From positions 1,274,001 through 1,338,000 of the forward strand of contig NZ_AP019736.1 in assembly GCF_006542685.1 (NCBI RefSeq): 64,000 nt of DNA, given 5' to 3'. The notes beneath the pieces are model-generated. The model made no database searches, was not told where the DNA came from, and saw only the letters and a program-made list of their open reading frames with translations. The translations under genes and the position numbers were made by a program. This DNA is from Alistipes dispar. Lineage in GTDB: Bacteria; Bacteroidota; Bacteroidia; Bacteroidales; Rikenellaceae. Shown piece after piece: positions 36,153-44,257 of this stretch; the stretch's first letter is position 1, and each line of letters starts with the position of its first letter.

Positions 36153-37136
36153 TCAGAGCCACTTCTTATAGCGGAAAAACCAGATCGTGAGGATCGAACA
36201 GACGATCATCAGCCCGATGGCGAACAGGTAGCCCAGCGGAACGACCCAGCCGTTGGAGAGCGTGAGGGTCCACTCCAGTTCGGGCATGGCCTTGAAGTTC
36301 ATGCCGTAGATCGAGGCGATGAGCGTCGCGGGCATGAAGATCACGGCCGCCACGGAGAAGATCTTGACGATGCCGTTCTGCTCGATGTTGATCAGACCCA
36401 GCGCGGCGTCCTGGATATAGTCCAGACGCTGGAAACTGAAGTCGGCGTGGTTTATCAGCGAATTGACGTCCTTGATCATCAGTTGCAGCCGCGGGTAGAT
36501 GTCGTTCGGAAAGCGCTCCGAACGCAGGATGCCCGACAGGACGCGCTGGCGGTCGAAGATGTTCTCGCGCAGCGACATGGTGCTCTCCTGCAACGCGCTG
36601 ATGCGGTGCAGCACCTCCTTGTCGATCGAATCCTCCGAATTGACGTCCTTCGAGAGGGCCGCGACCTGCTTGGCGATCAGCTCCACGAGGTCGGCGTCGA
36701 AGTCGATGCGCACCTCCAGCAGCGAAATGAAGAGGTGGTAGCCCGTCGAATAGCTGCGGTAGTTCATCTGCAGGCGCTTCTCCGTCTCGCGGAAGGTGCG
36801 GAACTCGGCGCTGCGCACCGAAACGAGCACACCCTCGTTCGAAATGATGAACGACACGGGTTCGACGATGAACGAATCGCCCGTGGGAACGAAAAAGTTC
36901 GAGTTGGAAATGATGGCGTTCTCGTCCTCGGAGTACTTCGAGGTCGATTCGATCTCCTCGACCTGCTGTTTGGTCTGGAGGCTGATCTCCATGAAGTTCT
37001 CGACGGCCTTCTGCTCCTTGATCGTGGGCAGCAGCATGTCGATCCACAGGATGTCGTCGTAGCCCAGCTCGTCGAAAAGCTTGGTGTCGGCATTCCGGAT
37101 GATCTTGTTGTACTGCTTGAGGTAAATCGTAATCAT
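36153..37136 (-). CDS. corA: CorA-family magnesium/divalent cation transporter
   Basis: 327 residues, inner membrane homopentameric channel. The large N-terminal cytoplasmic domain (MITIYLKQYNKIIRN to about 260) is followed by two C-terminal transmembrane helices. The selectivity motif GMN is in SIYGMNFKAMPELEW, just after the first helix (VAAVIFMPATLIASIYGMN). The positively charged tail ends RYKKWL. The ion could be magnesium, cobalt or nickel. A gap of 67 nt separates it from the upstream MqnA-like ORF. Confidence 0.93.
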   Translation of the reverse strand: MITIYLKQYNKIIRNADTKLFDELGYDDILWIDMLLPTIKEQKAVENFMEISLQTKQQVEEIESTSKYSEDENAIISNSNFFVPTGDSFIVEPVSFIISNEGVLVSVRSAEFRTFRETEKRLQMNYRSYSTGYHLFISLLEVRIDFDADLVELIAKQVAALSKDVNSEDSIDKEVLHRISALQESTMSLRENIFDRQRVLSGILRSERFPNDIYPRLQLMIKDVNSLINHADFSFQRLDYIQDAALGLINIEQNGIVKIFSVAAVIFMPATLIASIYGMNFKAMPELEWTLTLSNGWVVPLGYLFAIGLMIVCSILTIWFFRYKKWL

Positions 37137-37203
37137 AAATCGCTCTCTGTAAAGTTCTCGAATCCGTAAGCTGTAGAGAGGCGGGCGCGGCCCGCTAACC
37201 TCT

Positions 37204-37761
37204 TCAGCCGGGATTGGCTCTCGGAGCGACCTTTACGCCCGAGTCCCAGAACTTTCGGAGCGCCTGATTCTTCTGGTTGTCGAAGATGTAGTCGAAATGC
37301 GACAGCGTGTCGTAGCCCCGCTGCGGATCGGAGGCGAACGGCGACGAAAGCACCGCCTCGTAACTCCGTTCGAGGCCGTAGGTCAGCGCATGCTGCAAGG
37401 CTTCGACCGTATCGGGATCCGTATCCCCGTGCGCCGCCCACACGGCGAAGGCGAAGGGCAGCTCGCCGCACTCCTTCCATGCCGCGAGCAGCGGGTCGTC
37501 GCCGCCGAGCAGCGCCTCGCGGGCGGACGGAACGCCGCCGATGCAGTATCGGGTGACGATGTGCGCATCGGAGAGCAGCGGAACGGCCGTAAAGGGAAGC
37601 AGCGCGATGTCGGCTTTCCGCTCGATGAAATGCTGGATGACGGTGTCGGGATCGGACAGCAGCAGCTCGGCGCGAAGGTTACCTTCGTGCCGGATACCAT
37701 AGATGAATGGCGTCGCGCTGAAGCACGACACGGCGGCTATACGTGGAACTGTGACCATCAT
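37204..37761 (-). CDS. Internally shortened MqnA-like (menaquinone futalosine pathway) protein
   Basis: 185 residues, whereas MqnA/MqnD-type proteins are normally about 250-290. The N-terminal part fits the family (RIAAVSCFSATPFIYGIRHE; KADIALLPFTAVPLLSDAHI, then YCIGG), and so does the C-terminal part (ELPFAFAVWAAHGD; ALTYGLERSYEAV). The middle block that normally carries the SRTS-type segment is missing: the sequence passes from YCIGGVPS directly to AREALLGGDDP. The frame is intact and has a good promoter box at 37794-37801. It is either a decayed gene or a protein with a different, ligand-binding role. The menaquinone function is doubtful. Confidence 0.6.
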   Translation of the reverse strand: MMVTVPRIAAVSCFSATPFIYGIRHEGNLRAELLLSDPDTVIQHFIERKADIALLPFTAVPLLSDAHIVTRYCIGGVPSAREALLGGDDPLLAAWKECGELPFAFAVWAAHGDTDPDTVEALQHALTYGLERSYEAVLSSPFASDPQRGYDTLSHFDYIFDNQKNQALRKFWDSGVKVAPRANPG

Positions 37762-37793
37762 CCATAAGGTACGAAACGGTTGGTTCGACGGCA

Positions 37794-37801
37794 CAAAGAT
37801 A
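37794..37801 (-). promoter_or_regulatory. Promoter -7 element of the MqnA-like ORF
   Basis: The reverse-strand TATCTTTG is an exact TAnnTTTG match 32 nt before the ATG at 37761. It shows that the shortened ORF still has a transcription signal and may also serve corA. Confidence 0.5.
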
Positions 37802-37895
37802 CACTTTATTCCCGAAAAAGGGCACAAAACCCGCAGATTTCTTTTCCGGGGCGAAACGGGAGGGAGGGCGGCGCGGAAATCCGGACGGACCGGAC

Positions 37896-37935
37896 GGAAG
37901 AAAAAACGCCCCGGGAGACGGAAACTCCCGGGGCG
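37896..37935 (-). terminator. Intrinsic terminator of the alpha-galactosidase gene
   Basis: An 11-bp perfect stem, CGCCCCGGGAG (37907-37917) and its complement (37925-37935), with a 7-nt loop. On the reverse strand it is followed by a run of six T. It lies 23 nt after the stop at 37959. Confidence 0.85.
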
Positions 37936-37958
37936 CAGTCTTTTCCGGACCTGCCGCG

Positions 37959-39182
37959 TCACCGCTTCACGACGGGTCGGAGGCGGTAGAGCACGACGTC
38001 CTCGGCCGGAACGACCACCTCGCGCTTGCGGTCCGTGCGGAAGCTACGGCCGCCGTTCCAGAGGTCGCGGCCCTCGTAAACGATCCGGTCGAAAGCCGTG
38101 GAGCACTGCGACACCTCCGTATCGGTGAAGCTGAACAGCTGCCAGTCGATCGTATAGGGACGCGCCTCGTGCGTGCGGTTGAAGAGGCAGAAGGCCCATT
38201 CGCCGCCGGCGAGCGGCTTGAACCAGATTTCCAGTCCGTTGTCGGTGGCGTAGCGCAACCCCTGCACGCCCAGCGGGTCCTGGTCGATGGCGATGACGTC
38301 GCGGTCGGTCACGATGGCCGCCGTCTCGTCCGACATGGCGCGTATGTCGTTGCCAAGGATCAGCGGCGCAGCCATCATGCACCACATCGTGAAGTGCGCA
38401 CGGTCCTGATTGACCGACATGCCGTTGCCCACCTCGAGCATGTCGGGGTCGTTCCAGTGACCCGGACCAGCATAGCGGCGCAGTCCGGCGTTGTCGTCGA
38501 AATTCTGCATCACGGTGCGGGGTTTCCAGTCGCCCGTGAAGACCGCGGGGTCGGAGAACGAAAGGCCGATGTCGCCTGTCGTACGCCACATGTGGCCGAC
38601 CTCCCGCGCCCAGGTCCACGGCTTGCTGTTACCCCACTCGCACATGGAGAAAAGGATCGGGCGCCCGGCGGCGCGCAGGGCGTCGCGCATGAGCGTATAG
38701 GCTCCCACGGGATTGATATTCTCGGTGTTGCACCAGTCGTATTTCAGGTAGTCGATGCCCCAGCGGGCGTATTGCAGCGCATCCTGGTACTCGTGGCCGA
38801 AGCTGCCGAAACGTCCGGCGCAGGTCCGCCGCCCGGCATCGGAGTAGATACCCAGCTTCAGCCCCTTCGAATGCACGTAATCGGCCAGCGCTTTCATACC
38901 GCTCGGGAACCGTTCGGGATCGCACTGCGGAAAACCGTCGGCGTCGCGTTCGGAGGCGTGCCAGCAGTCGTCGATATTGAGGTAAACGTATCCGGCCTCG
39001 GCCAGCCCCGACTCGACCAGCGCGTCGGCCATTTCGCGGACCATCCGCTCATCGACGTTGCAGCCGAACTTGTTCCACGTGCTCCAGCCCATCGGCGGCG
39101 TGTCGGCCAGGCCCTCCCACTTCTGGGCCGAAGAGGTCGCCGCGCAGCAGAGCGCGGCGCAAAAGAGTAAAAGACGTTTCAT
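37959..39182 (-). CDS. Secreted GH27 alpha-galactosidase
   Basis: 407 residues with a signal peptide ending ATSSAQ, so periplasmic or exported. It releases terminal alpha-galactose from oligosaccharides or polysaccharides. GH27 motifs are TPPMGWSTWNKFGCNVDE near the start of the mature protein, YLNIDDCWHASERD, and the nucleophile aspartate in DYLKYDWCNTENIN. The acid/base aspartate is in WRTTGDIG, and a C-terminal beta domain follows. The start at 39182 was chosen for the signal peptide. It is monocistronic, with a promoter box at 39293-39300 and a strong terminator. Confidence 0.93.
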   Translation of the reverse strand: MKRLLLFCAALCCAATSSAQKWEGLADTPPMGWSTWNKFGCNVDERMVREMADALVESGLAEAGYVYLNIDDCWHASERDADGFPQCDPERFPSGMKALADYVHSKGLKLGIYSDAGRRTCAGRFGSFGHEYQDALQYARWGIDYLKYDWCNTENINPVGAYTLMRDALRAAGRPILFSMCEWGNSKPWTWAREVGHMWRTTGDIGLSFSDPAVFTGDWKPRTVMQNFDDNAGLRRYAGPGHWNDPDMLEVGNGMSVNQDRAHFTMWCMMAAPLILGNDIRAMSDETAAIVTDRDVIAIDQDPLGVQGLRYATDNGLEIWFKPLAGGEWAFCLFNRTHEARPYTIDWQLFSFTDTEVSQCSTAFDRIVYEGRDLWNGGRSFRTDRKREVVVPAEDVVLYRLRPVVKR

Positions 39183-39292
39183 ATCAGCGATTCGTTTGAG
39201 GTTTGTCCGGGTTCGCCGAATCGGTCCGGGCCGCCGGACCGATGCCCGGAAGGCCTGTCCGAAGCCCCGGAAGGGCCGCCGGTTCGGGAAGA

Positions 39293-39300
39293 CAAAGATA
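39293..39300 (-). promoter_or_regulatory. Promoter -7 element of the alpha-galactosidase gene
   Basis: The reverse-strand TATCTTTG is an exact TAnnTTTG match. It would give a leader of about 105 nt before the ATG at 39182. Confidence 0.55.
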
Positions 39301-39362
39301 ACCGATTTTCCCGGCATTCGGGAGCGGGTTTCCATTTTTTTTGGAAAAACTGCGCAAAACTC

Positions 39363-39394
39363 TTGACAAGGGGGTATCGGCCGCCGTATATTTG
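39363..39394 (+). promoter_or_regulatory. Strong promoter reading into the phage-type cassette
   Basis: TTGACA at 39363-39368, an 18-nt spacer and TATATTTG at 39387-39394. This is the best-matching promoter in this part of the window. The untranslated leader would be about 275 nt and spans the DnaA boxes. Confidence 0.6.
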
Positions 39395-39399
39395 CCCCG

Positions 39400-39517
39400 T
39401 AATCCACACCCGGCCGCAAAGACAAGGCCGGTTATCGACATCGGAGAACCGCTCTGTTCCAACCGGATGCGAATAGTTCCCGACAACAATCGACAAATTA
39501 TCCACAACTTATCCACA
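39400..39517 (+). promoter_or_regulatory. Cluster of DnaA-box-like nonamers, candidate replication origin
   Basis: Two exact TTATCCACA boxes lie at 39498-39506 and 39509-39517, 11 bp apart in tandem. Two single-mismatch copies are TAATCCACA at 39400-39408 and TTATCGACA at 39432-39440. An AT-rich tract lies just upstream (39328-39365), and genes diverge on both sides. The cluster could be oriC or a DnaA-controlled leader. It cannot be settled from this window. Confidence 0.5.
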
Positions 39518-39674
39518 CGCCCGGAGGTCCCGGAGACATCCGTATCCCCGCTCCTCTCCGGCCCGCACCGGTTCGTTCCGGCCCTCCGCGGCGTCCGGCC
39601 CCGCATCTTCCCGGAAGGAGGCTTTCCGGCCGGACAGCGAAACGCATCATCATTCAATCCAAAATCCCTGCACC

Positions 39675-40649
39675 ATGACATTCACCCAAATTCCGCAACA
39701 GTACGCTCCGCTCGGCGCGGAGGCGGTTTACGCCGTGGAGAATCCCGCGGGCGGAGACCTCGACATCCGCATCGCGGACGAAAAGGGGGCTACGCTCGGA
39801 GCCCTGCGTTTCGCCGCGGCGGCCACGGCCCGCTTCGACGCCGCCCCCGCCCTGCGCCGGGCGCTCCGCTTCATCCCCCTCGTCGGCAACACGGGATTCT
39901 ACGCCGCCACGGGACGCGTCGTAAAGGCAGCGGTCACGGCCGGAGCCGCCGGAACGCTTTCGGAAGGCACGGAGGCGACGGCTCCGGCGAGGACCTTCCT
40001 GCCGGGACGGGAAGCCGCGGAAGCCCCGGCGCTGCTGACGACCCTGCCCCGCCGCCGGATCATCCCGGAAGGAGCCTGCGAAGAGCTGACCCTGCTGACC
40101 GCCGGCGACGCCGAAGCGGTGGTGACGGCCCGGACGGCCGATTCGCTGACGGCGGAGAGCTACTCCGTCCGGACGTCGGGACCGCTGCTGTTCCGCATCG
40201 ACACGCGCGACTTCCCGGGGGCGGAGACGCTCTCGATCGACTTCGGAGAGATCGGGACGGTGGAATACACCGTCGTACCCGCCGTGCGGGAGGCCGTGCG
40301 GCTGGCGTGGCGCAGCAGCGCGGGGTCGGTCGAACATTACAGCTTCCCGGTCGTGCGGGAGGTGACGAAAAGCACCCAAAAACGGCGGGCCTGCGGCCCC
40401 GAGGGGCACGTCGTCGTACCGCAGCGGAGCGAAAGGCGCACCGCACTGGCCTCGGCCTACGAGACGCCCGAAATGCTGGAGGCGCTCGCCGAACTGACGG
40501 AGACGCCCGAAGTCTGGATCGCCGGGGAGGAGATCTACACGCCCGCAGACGTCCTGACCGACGAGGCGACGGTGCTCCGCCGCGGCACGATGAGCTGCCT
40601 GGAGATCGAAATCCGAGACAAACGAACCGCTCCCGCACGATGGAACTGA
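39675..40649 (+). CDS. Phage-type structural protein, unknown (first gene of cassette)
   Basis: 324 residues beginning MTFTQIPQQYAPLGAEAVYA. There is no signal peptide or membrane segment, and the composition is mostly beta with many Ala, Arg and Glu. A segment with RLAWRSSAGSVEHYSFPVV resembles the (I/L)-x-W-x-(N/S)-x-x-G-x-x-(D/E)-x-(Y/F)-x-F pattern I associate with Bacteroidetes phage tail or neck proteins. That association is from memory and weak. It overlaps the next gene by 10 nt. It is the first gene behind the promoter at 39363-39394. Confidence 0.65.
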   Translation: MTFTQIPQQYAPLGAEAVYAVENPAGGDLDIRIADEKGATLGALRFAAAATARFDAAPALRRALRFIPLVGNTGFYAATGRVVKAAVTAGAAGTLSEGTEATAPARTFLPGREAAEAPALLTTLPRRRIIPEGACEELTLLTAGDAEAVVTARTADSLTAESYSVRTSGPLLFRIDTRDFPGAETLSIDFGEIGTVEYTVVPAVREAVRLAWRSSAGSVEHYSFPVVREVTKSTQKRRACGPEGHVVVPQRSERRTALASAYETPEMLEALAELTETPEVWIAGEEIYTPADVLTDEATVLRRGTMSCLEIEIRDKRTAPARWN

Positions 40650-43006
40650 CGATCGACGGACGCCCCTGCGACCTGGGGCCGGAACGGATCGCCGTACCGG
40701 GCTACGACGCCCGGAAGACGGCAACCCCGGAGAGCTGCCGCGAAGGCCGCACGCTCCGGATCGCACTTCCCGCGACACCCCGCAACGCCGCGGCGACGGG
40801 ACACCCCTGCGAGCCCCACGCCGCCGGGAAGTTCAACGACACGCGCCACGAAGCCGTGCTGACGGCCGGAGGGGCCGAGCTGCTGCGCGGACCGGTACGG
40901 CTGCTCGCCGCGACGGACGCGGAATACACGCTCGAAATCCGCAGCGGCGGCGCGGGATGGGCCGAGAACGCCGCGCGGCGCATGTTCAACACGCTGGGGG
41001 TCGAATACGACGGAGAGCTCACGCCGACCGACATCCGCGCCGGATGGACCGACGGCCGGTCCGTGAAGTTCTTCCCCGTGCTCCGCGACGAGTACCCCGC
41101 ACGGAACAGCCCGTCCGACCTGCTGCCCGCCGAACGGGTGCTCTCGCCGGACGACTACCACCCCTTCCTGCACGTGGCCACGCTCGCCGAACGCATCTTC
41201 GCGGAGGCCGGCTACCGCGTCGAGAGCCGCTTCTTCGCCTCGGAGTTCTTCCGCTCGCTCTACATGAGCGGAGCCTACCCCTCGCACGACACCGCCGCGG
41301 CGGAAGCCCGCATGGGCTTCTCGGCCCGCCGGACCGCCTCCGTCACGGCGAAGGCCAACGAGGCGGGGAAGGTCGTCGCCGACCCCGCGACCGCGCTCAA
41401 CTCGGTGGGCAACATCGTCGAGACGGCCACGCCGCAGAGCACCGACGCCGACGGAAACCCCATCGACGGACTGTACAATCACGGGGGATGCTTCTCGACG
41501 GACGGAGGCCGCATCCTGTTCACGCCCCTCGCGGAGACGACCGCGGGGTTCGAATACCGCCTCCGCTACACCACCTCGCACCGCATCCTCTCGCGCACGC
41601 GGCTCCGGGGGTTCGACACCGTTTACCTCGGGCCGGGGTCGGAGATGGCCTTCACGCTGGCGAACCGCTACGAGGACCACCGCGCCGCGCCGGAGGCGAA
41701 CCGCACCTACCGGGCCCTCGTCTTCGACCACCGCGAAGGGGCGCGATACCGGCTCCGGTACACCCGCGACGGGGTGGAAGGGGTCGTATGGACCGAATTC
41801 GCGGCCCGCTCGGCGCAGGTCACGACCCCGGCGTCGGGACGCTTCGCCGACCCGGTGCTGGAGGTGCGCAACAGCCTCGGATGGGAGCCCTTCGAAGAGG
41901 ACTGGGCTCTCTATGCCGGATATGTCGGGGAGACGGGGGAGACGACCGTGGAGCTGCGGCTGCGGACGGCCTCCGAGGAGCTCGGCCCGTCGAAGCCCAA
42001 GCGGTTCGATCAGATCTACTTCGCGGGGGCCGAGGAGGGCATGACGCTCACGCTGCACGAGGAGTGCGCCCTGCGGCCCCGCTTCCGCTCCGGACCGGGA
42101 TTCGGCTCGGCGGTCCGCTTCGCTGACGTGGCGCAGCACCGCATCCGGCAGGCGGAGCTGCTCGGGGCCCTCGCACACCTGTTCAACCTGCGGTTCTACA
42201 CCGAGGAGGCGACGAAAAGGGTCTGGATCGAACCGGCCGACGACTTTTTCGGCGCAGGTCCCGAGACGGACTGGAGCGGCCGGACCGACTTCTCGCAGCC
42301 GGTGGAGCGGCGGGATGCGGCGCAGGAGGTGCACGAGACGAGGTGCTGGCGCTACCGCGAAGGGGACGGCGCGGTGAGCCGCTTCGACGCCGGAGCCGAA
42401 GAGCCGCTGGGGGCGTGGAGCGTCCGGTGTCCGTCGCAGGCCGCCCTCACGGGCGAGAAGGTGCTCCGCAACCCGCTGTTCTGCCCGTCGCTCAACGCCG
42501 CGGGGCACTACCCGAACGCCCCCTCGGCCCGGCTCCTGCAGGTCGGCGACCGCGACGACACGGAAGACGACGGCACGAATTTCACGCCCCGCATCGTCCG
42601 CTACGCCGGGATGCACCCCCTGCCGGAGGGCGAACGGTGGGGATACCCGTCCGGCGAGGCGGCCTACCCGCTCGCGGCCTTCCACTTCGCGGGAGACGCC
42701 GCGGCGGCGGGGTTCACGCTCTGCTTCGAGGACCGCGACGGCGTGCGGGGGCTGCACCGCTTCTACGACCGGCAGACGACGCGCGAGGCGAGGCGCGAAC
42801 GCATCGCCCTCTCGCTGCGGCTGGCCCCCGACGAATTCGCGGCGCTCCTGGCCCCCGGAACGGGCGCTCCCGACATCCGGTCGGTGTTCCGCATCGACAC
42901 GGGAACGGGGGTGGTGCGCGCCCTGCTCGACACCGTGGAGGAGTACGATCCGGAGGCGGCATCGGTCCGCTGCACCTTCACGCGGCTCACGGAGGACGCC
43001 CTATGA
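40640..43006 (+). CDS. Large phage-type structural protein, probably tail-associated
   Basis: 788 residues starting MELTIDGRPCDLGPERIAVP; the open frame extends upstream, but this ATG directly overlaps the end of the preceding gene. The sequence is beta-rich with no signal peptide. HPFLHVATLAERIFAEAGYR near residues 171-190 is a helical motif I have seen in Bacteroidetes phage tail-tip or baseplate-like proteins. Size and place suggest a tail-tip, fibre-anchoring or host-contact protein. I cannot name a family. It overlaps the next gene by 4 nt (ATGA). No tape-measure or tail-tube gene accompanies it. Confidence 0.65.
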   Translation: MELTIDGRPCDLGPERIAVPGYDARKTATPESCREGRTLRIALPATPRNAAATGHPCEPHAAGKFNDTRHEAVLTAGGAELLRGPVRLLAATDAEYTLEIRSGGAGWAENAARRMFNTLGVEYDGELTPTDIRAGWTDGRSVKFFPVLRDEYPARNSPSDLLPAERVLSPDDYHPFLHVATLAERIFAEAGYRVESRFFASEFFRSLYMSGAYPSHDTAAAEARMGFSARRTASVTAKANEAGKVVADPATALNSVGNIVETATPQSTDADGNPIDGLYNHGGCFSTDGGRILFTPLAETTAGFEYRLRYTTSHRILSRTRLRGFDTVYLGPGSEMAFTLANRYEDHRAAPEANRTYRALVFDHREGARYRLRYTRDGVEGVVWTEFAARSAQVTTPASGRFADPVLEVRNSLGWEPFEEDWALYAGYVGETGETTVELRLRTASEELGPSKPKRFDQIYFAGAEEGMTLTLHEECALRPRFRSGPGFGSAVRFADVAQHRIRQAELLGALAHLFNLRFYTEEATKRVWIEPADDFFGAGPETDWSGRTDFSQPVERRDAAQEVHETRCWRYREGDGAVSRFDAGAEEPLGAWSVRCPSQAALTGEKVLRNPLFCPSLNAAGHYPNAPSARLLQVGDRDDTEDDGTNFTPRIVRYAGMHPLPEGERWGYPSGEAAYPLAAFHFAGDAAAAGFTLCFEDRDGVRGLHRFYDRQTTREARRERIALSLRLAPDEFAALLAPGTGAPDIRSVFRIDTGTGVVRALLDTVEEYDPEAASVRCTFTRLTEDAL

Positions 43007-43263
43007 CACGGCACGAGGAACGGCTGGCCGGAATCCTGCGGCGTGCGATCACGGGGCTGTCGGAGGAGGAGGCCGTAAAGCGGCTGTTCGAACTGGGCGC
43101 GGTCAGCCGCCGGGGTTGCGAAAGGCTGGCCATCCGCGAAGAGGTGGCGCGGCTCGAAAAGCGGGGCATGGGACGCTGCGAGGCGCTGCATGTCGCGGCC
43201 GGGGTGTTCTGCTGCTCGTACGAAAAGGCCCGGAACGCATTTTACAACACATTCAAAGACTGA
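43003..43263 (+). CDS. Small protein with possible helix-turn-helix, phage-type cassette
   Basis: 86 residues, MTRHEERLAGILRRAITGLS onward, all-helical and charged. The C-terminal GMGRCEALHVAAGVFCCSYE followed by KARNAFYNTF has the spacing of a helix-turn-helix. It could be a small DNA-binding protein, perhaps a regulator or a minimal packaging recognition protein, but this is a guess. It is coupled to the 788-residue gene by ATGA and ends 3 nt before the protease gene. Three cysteines in the recognition region are unusual. Confidence 0.65.
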   Translation: MTRHEERLAGILRRAITGLSEEEAVKRLFELGAVSRRGCERLAIREEVARLEKRGMGRCEALHVAAGVFCCSYEKARNAFYNTFKD

Positions 43264-43266
43264 AAC

Positions 43267-44151
43267 ATGAAATCGGAAATCCAAATCAACGACAAGGCCG
43301 GAAGCTGCCGCATCGAAATCGAAGGGACGATCGGCGTTCCCGAGGAGTGGCAGTTCGACGACCCGGCGGACCGGGTGGCGACCTACGAGCGGTTCCGCGA
43401 CGCGGTGCGGCGCATCGCGGAGATCGAAGCGCCGGAGGTGGTGGTCGAAATCCGCTCGACGGGCGGCGACGTGAACGACGCGCTGCTGATCCACGACGCG
43501 CTGCGATCGCTCGGGGCGCGCATCACGACCCGCTGCTACGGCTACACCGCCTCGGCGGCCACGATCATCGCGCAGGCGGCGTCGGAAGGCCGCCGCGAAA
43601 TCTCGGCGAACGCCCTCTACCTGATCCACGACTCGGTATGCGCCGCGGAGGGCAACGCCTCGGAGCTGGAGGGGAAGATCGCCCTGCTCCGCCAGACCGA
43701 CGCCCGCATCGCCGCGGTCTATGCCGCCCGTTCGGGGCGTCCGGCGGCGGAATTCGAGGCGCTGATGGCCGAGAACAACGGCAGCGGCCGCTGGCTCTCG
43801 CCCGCGGAGGCGGTGGAGGCGGGACTGGCCGACCGCGTGACCGACGCCGCACCGCACGCCGCGCCGACGCTGGCGCAGAACCTCTCGCGGGGATGGGAAC
43901 GGCTGCTCGCCGGACTGGGACTCCGCCCGGGCGAAGCGACGGCCGCGGGACGGAACGCGCTGCCCGCAGACCGCAACGTGCTGCATGCCGTCCCGGACGA
44001 CGGCCCGCGCCGCCGGGCCGCAGCCGAAGCGATGCGGCGGCGGTTCCGCGCCACGGAGACGCTTCCGTGCGAGGATCCCTCCTACGGCGACGCCGTACAG
44101 TCGGCCAACGCCCGCGCCTACGCCGAGGACGCGAAATGCTTCCGCGGCTGA
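43267..44151 (+). CDS. ClpP-like phage head maturation protease
   Basis: 294 residues. The ClpP/crotonase-like fold covers about 1-195: VVVEIRSTGGDVNDALLIHD is the oxyanion strand and loop. CYGYTASAATIIAQAA carries the nucleophile serine (in TASAA), LYLIHDSVCAAEGNASELE carries the catalytic histidine, and a later aspartate completes the triad. Such proteins process capsid proteins during head assembly. The last 100 residues are Arg/Ala-rich and poorly conserved. They may be a scaffold-like extension, since protease-scaffold fusions are common in this family. It lies directly before the capsid gene, separated by a hairpin-containing spacer. Confidence 0.78.
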   Translation: MKSEIQINDKAGSCRIEIEGTIGVPEEWQFDDPADRVATYERFRDAVRRIAEIEAPEVVVEIRSTGGDVNDALLIHDALRSLGARITTRCYGYTASAATIIAQAASEGRREISANALYLIHDSVCAAEGNASELEGKIALLRQTDARIAAVYAARSGRPAAEFEALMAENNGSGRWLSPAEAVEAGLADRVTDAAPHAAPTLAQNLSRGWERLLAGLGLRPGEATAAGRNALPADRNVLHAVPDDGPRRRAAAEAMRRRFRATETLPCEDPSYGDAVQSANARAYAEDAKCFRG

Positions 44152-44165
44152 TCCGGCCGCGGAGA

Positions 44166-44196
44166 TCCGGAACCGGAGCCGCGGTCCGGTTCCGGA
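44166..44196 (+). repeat. 12-bp perfect hairpin between protease and capsid genes
   Basis: TCCGGAACCGGA (44166-44177), loop GCCGCGG, then TCCGGTTCCGGA (44185-44196). No T-run follows on the forward strand, so it looks like an RNA stability or attenuation element upstream of the capsid gene and not a plain terminator. Confidence 0.7.
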
Positions 44197-44257
44197 AAAC
44201 GAACGGACATCCCTTATTCCACAGACTATTCCACAAACCCTCAAAAACACGAAAGAC

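Larger units (their letters stand above)
39183..39674. other. Divergent intergenic region with DnaA boxes and AT-rich segment
   Basis: 492 bases between the reverse alpha-galactosidase gene and the forward phage-type cassette. They contain the alpha-galactosidase promoter, an AT-rich inverted repeat (TTTCCA at 39329-39334 and TGGAAA at 39342-39347), the cassette promoter, and four DnaA-box-like nonamers. No convincing gene is present. Confidence 0.7.
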
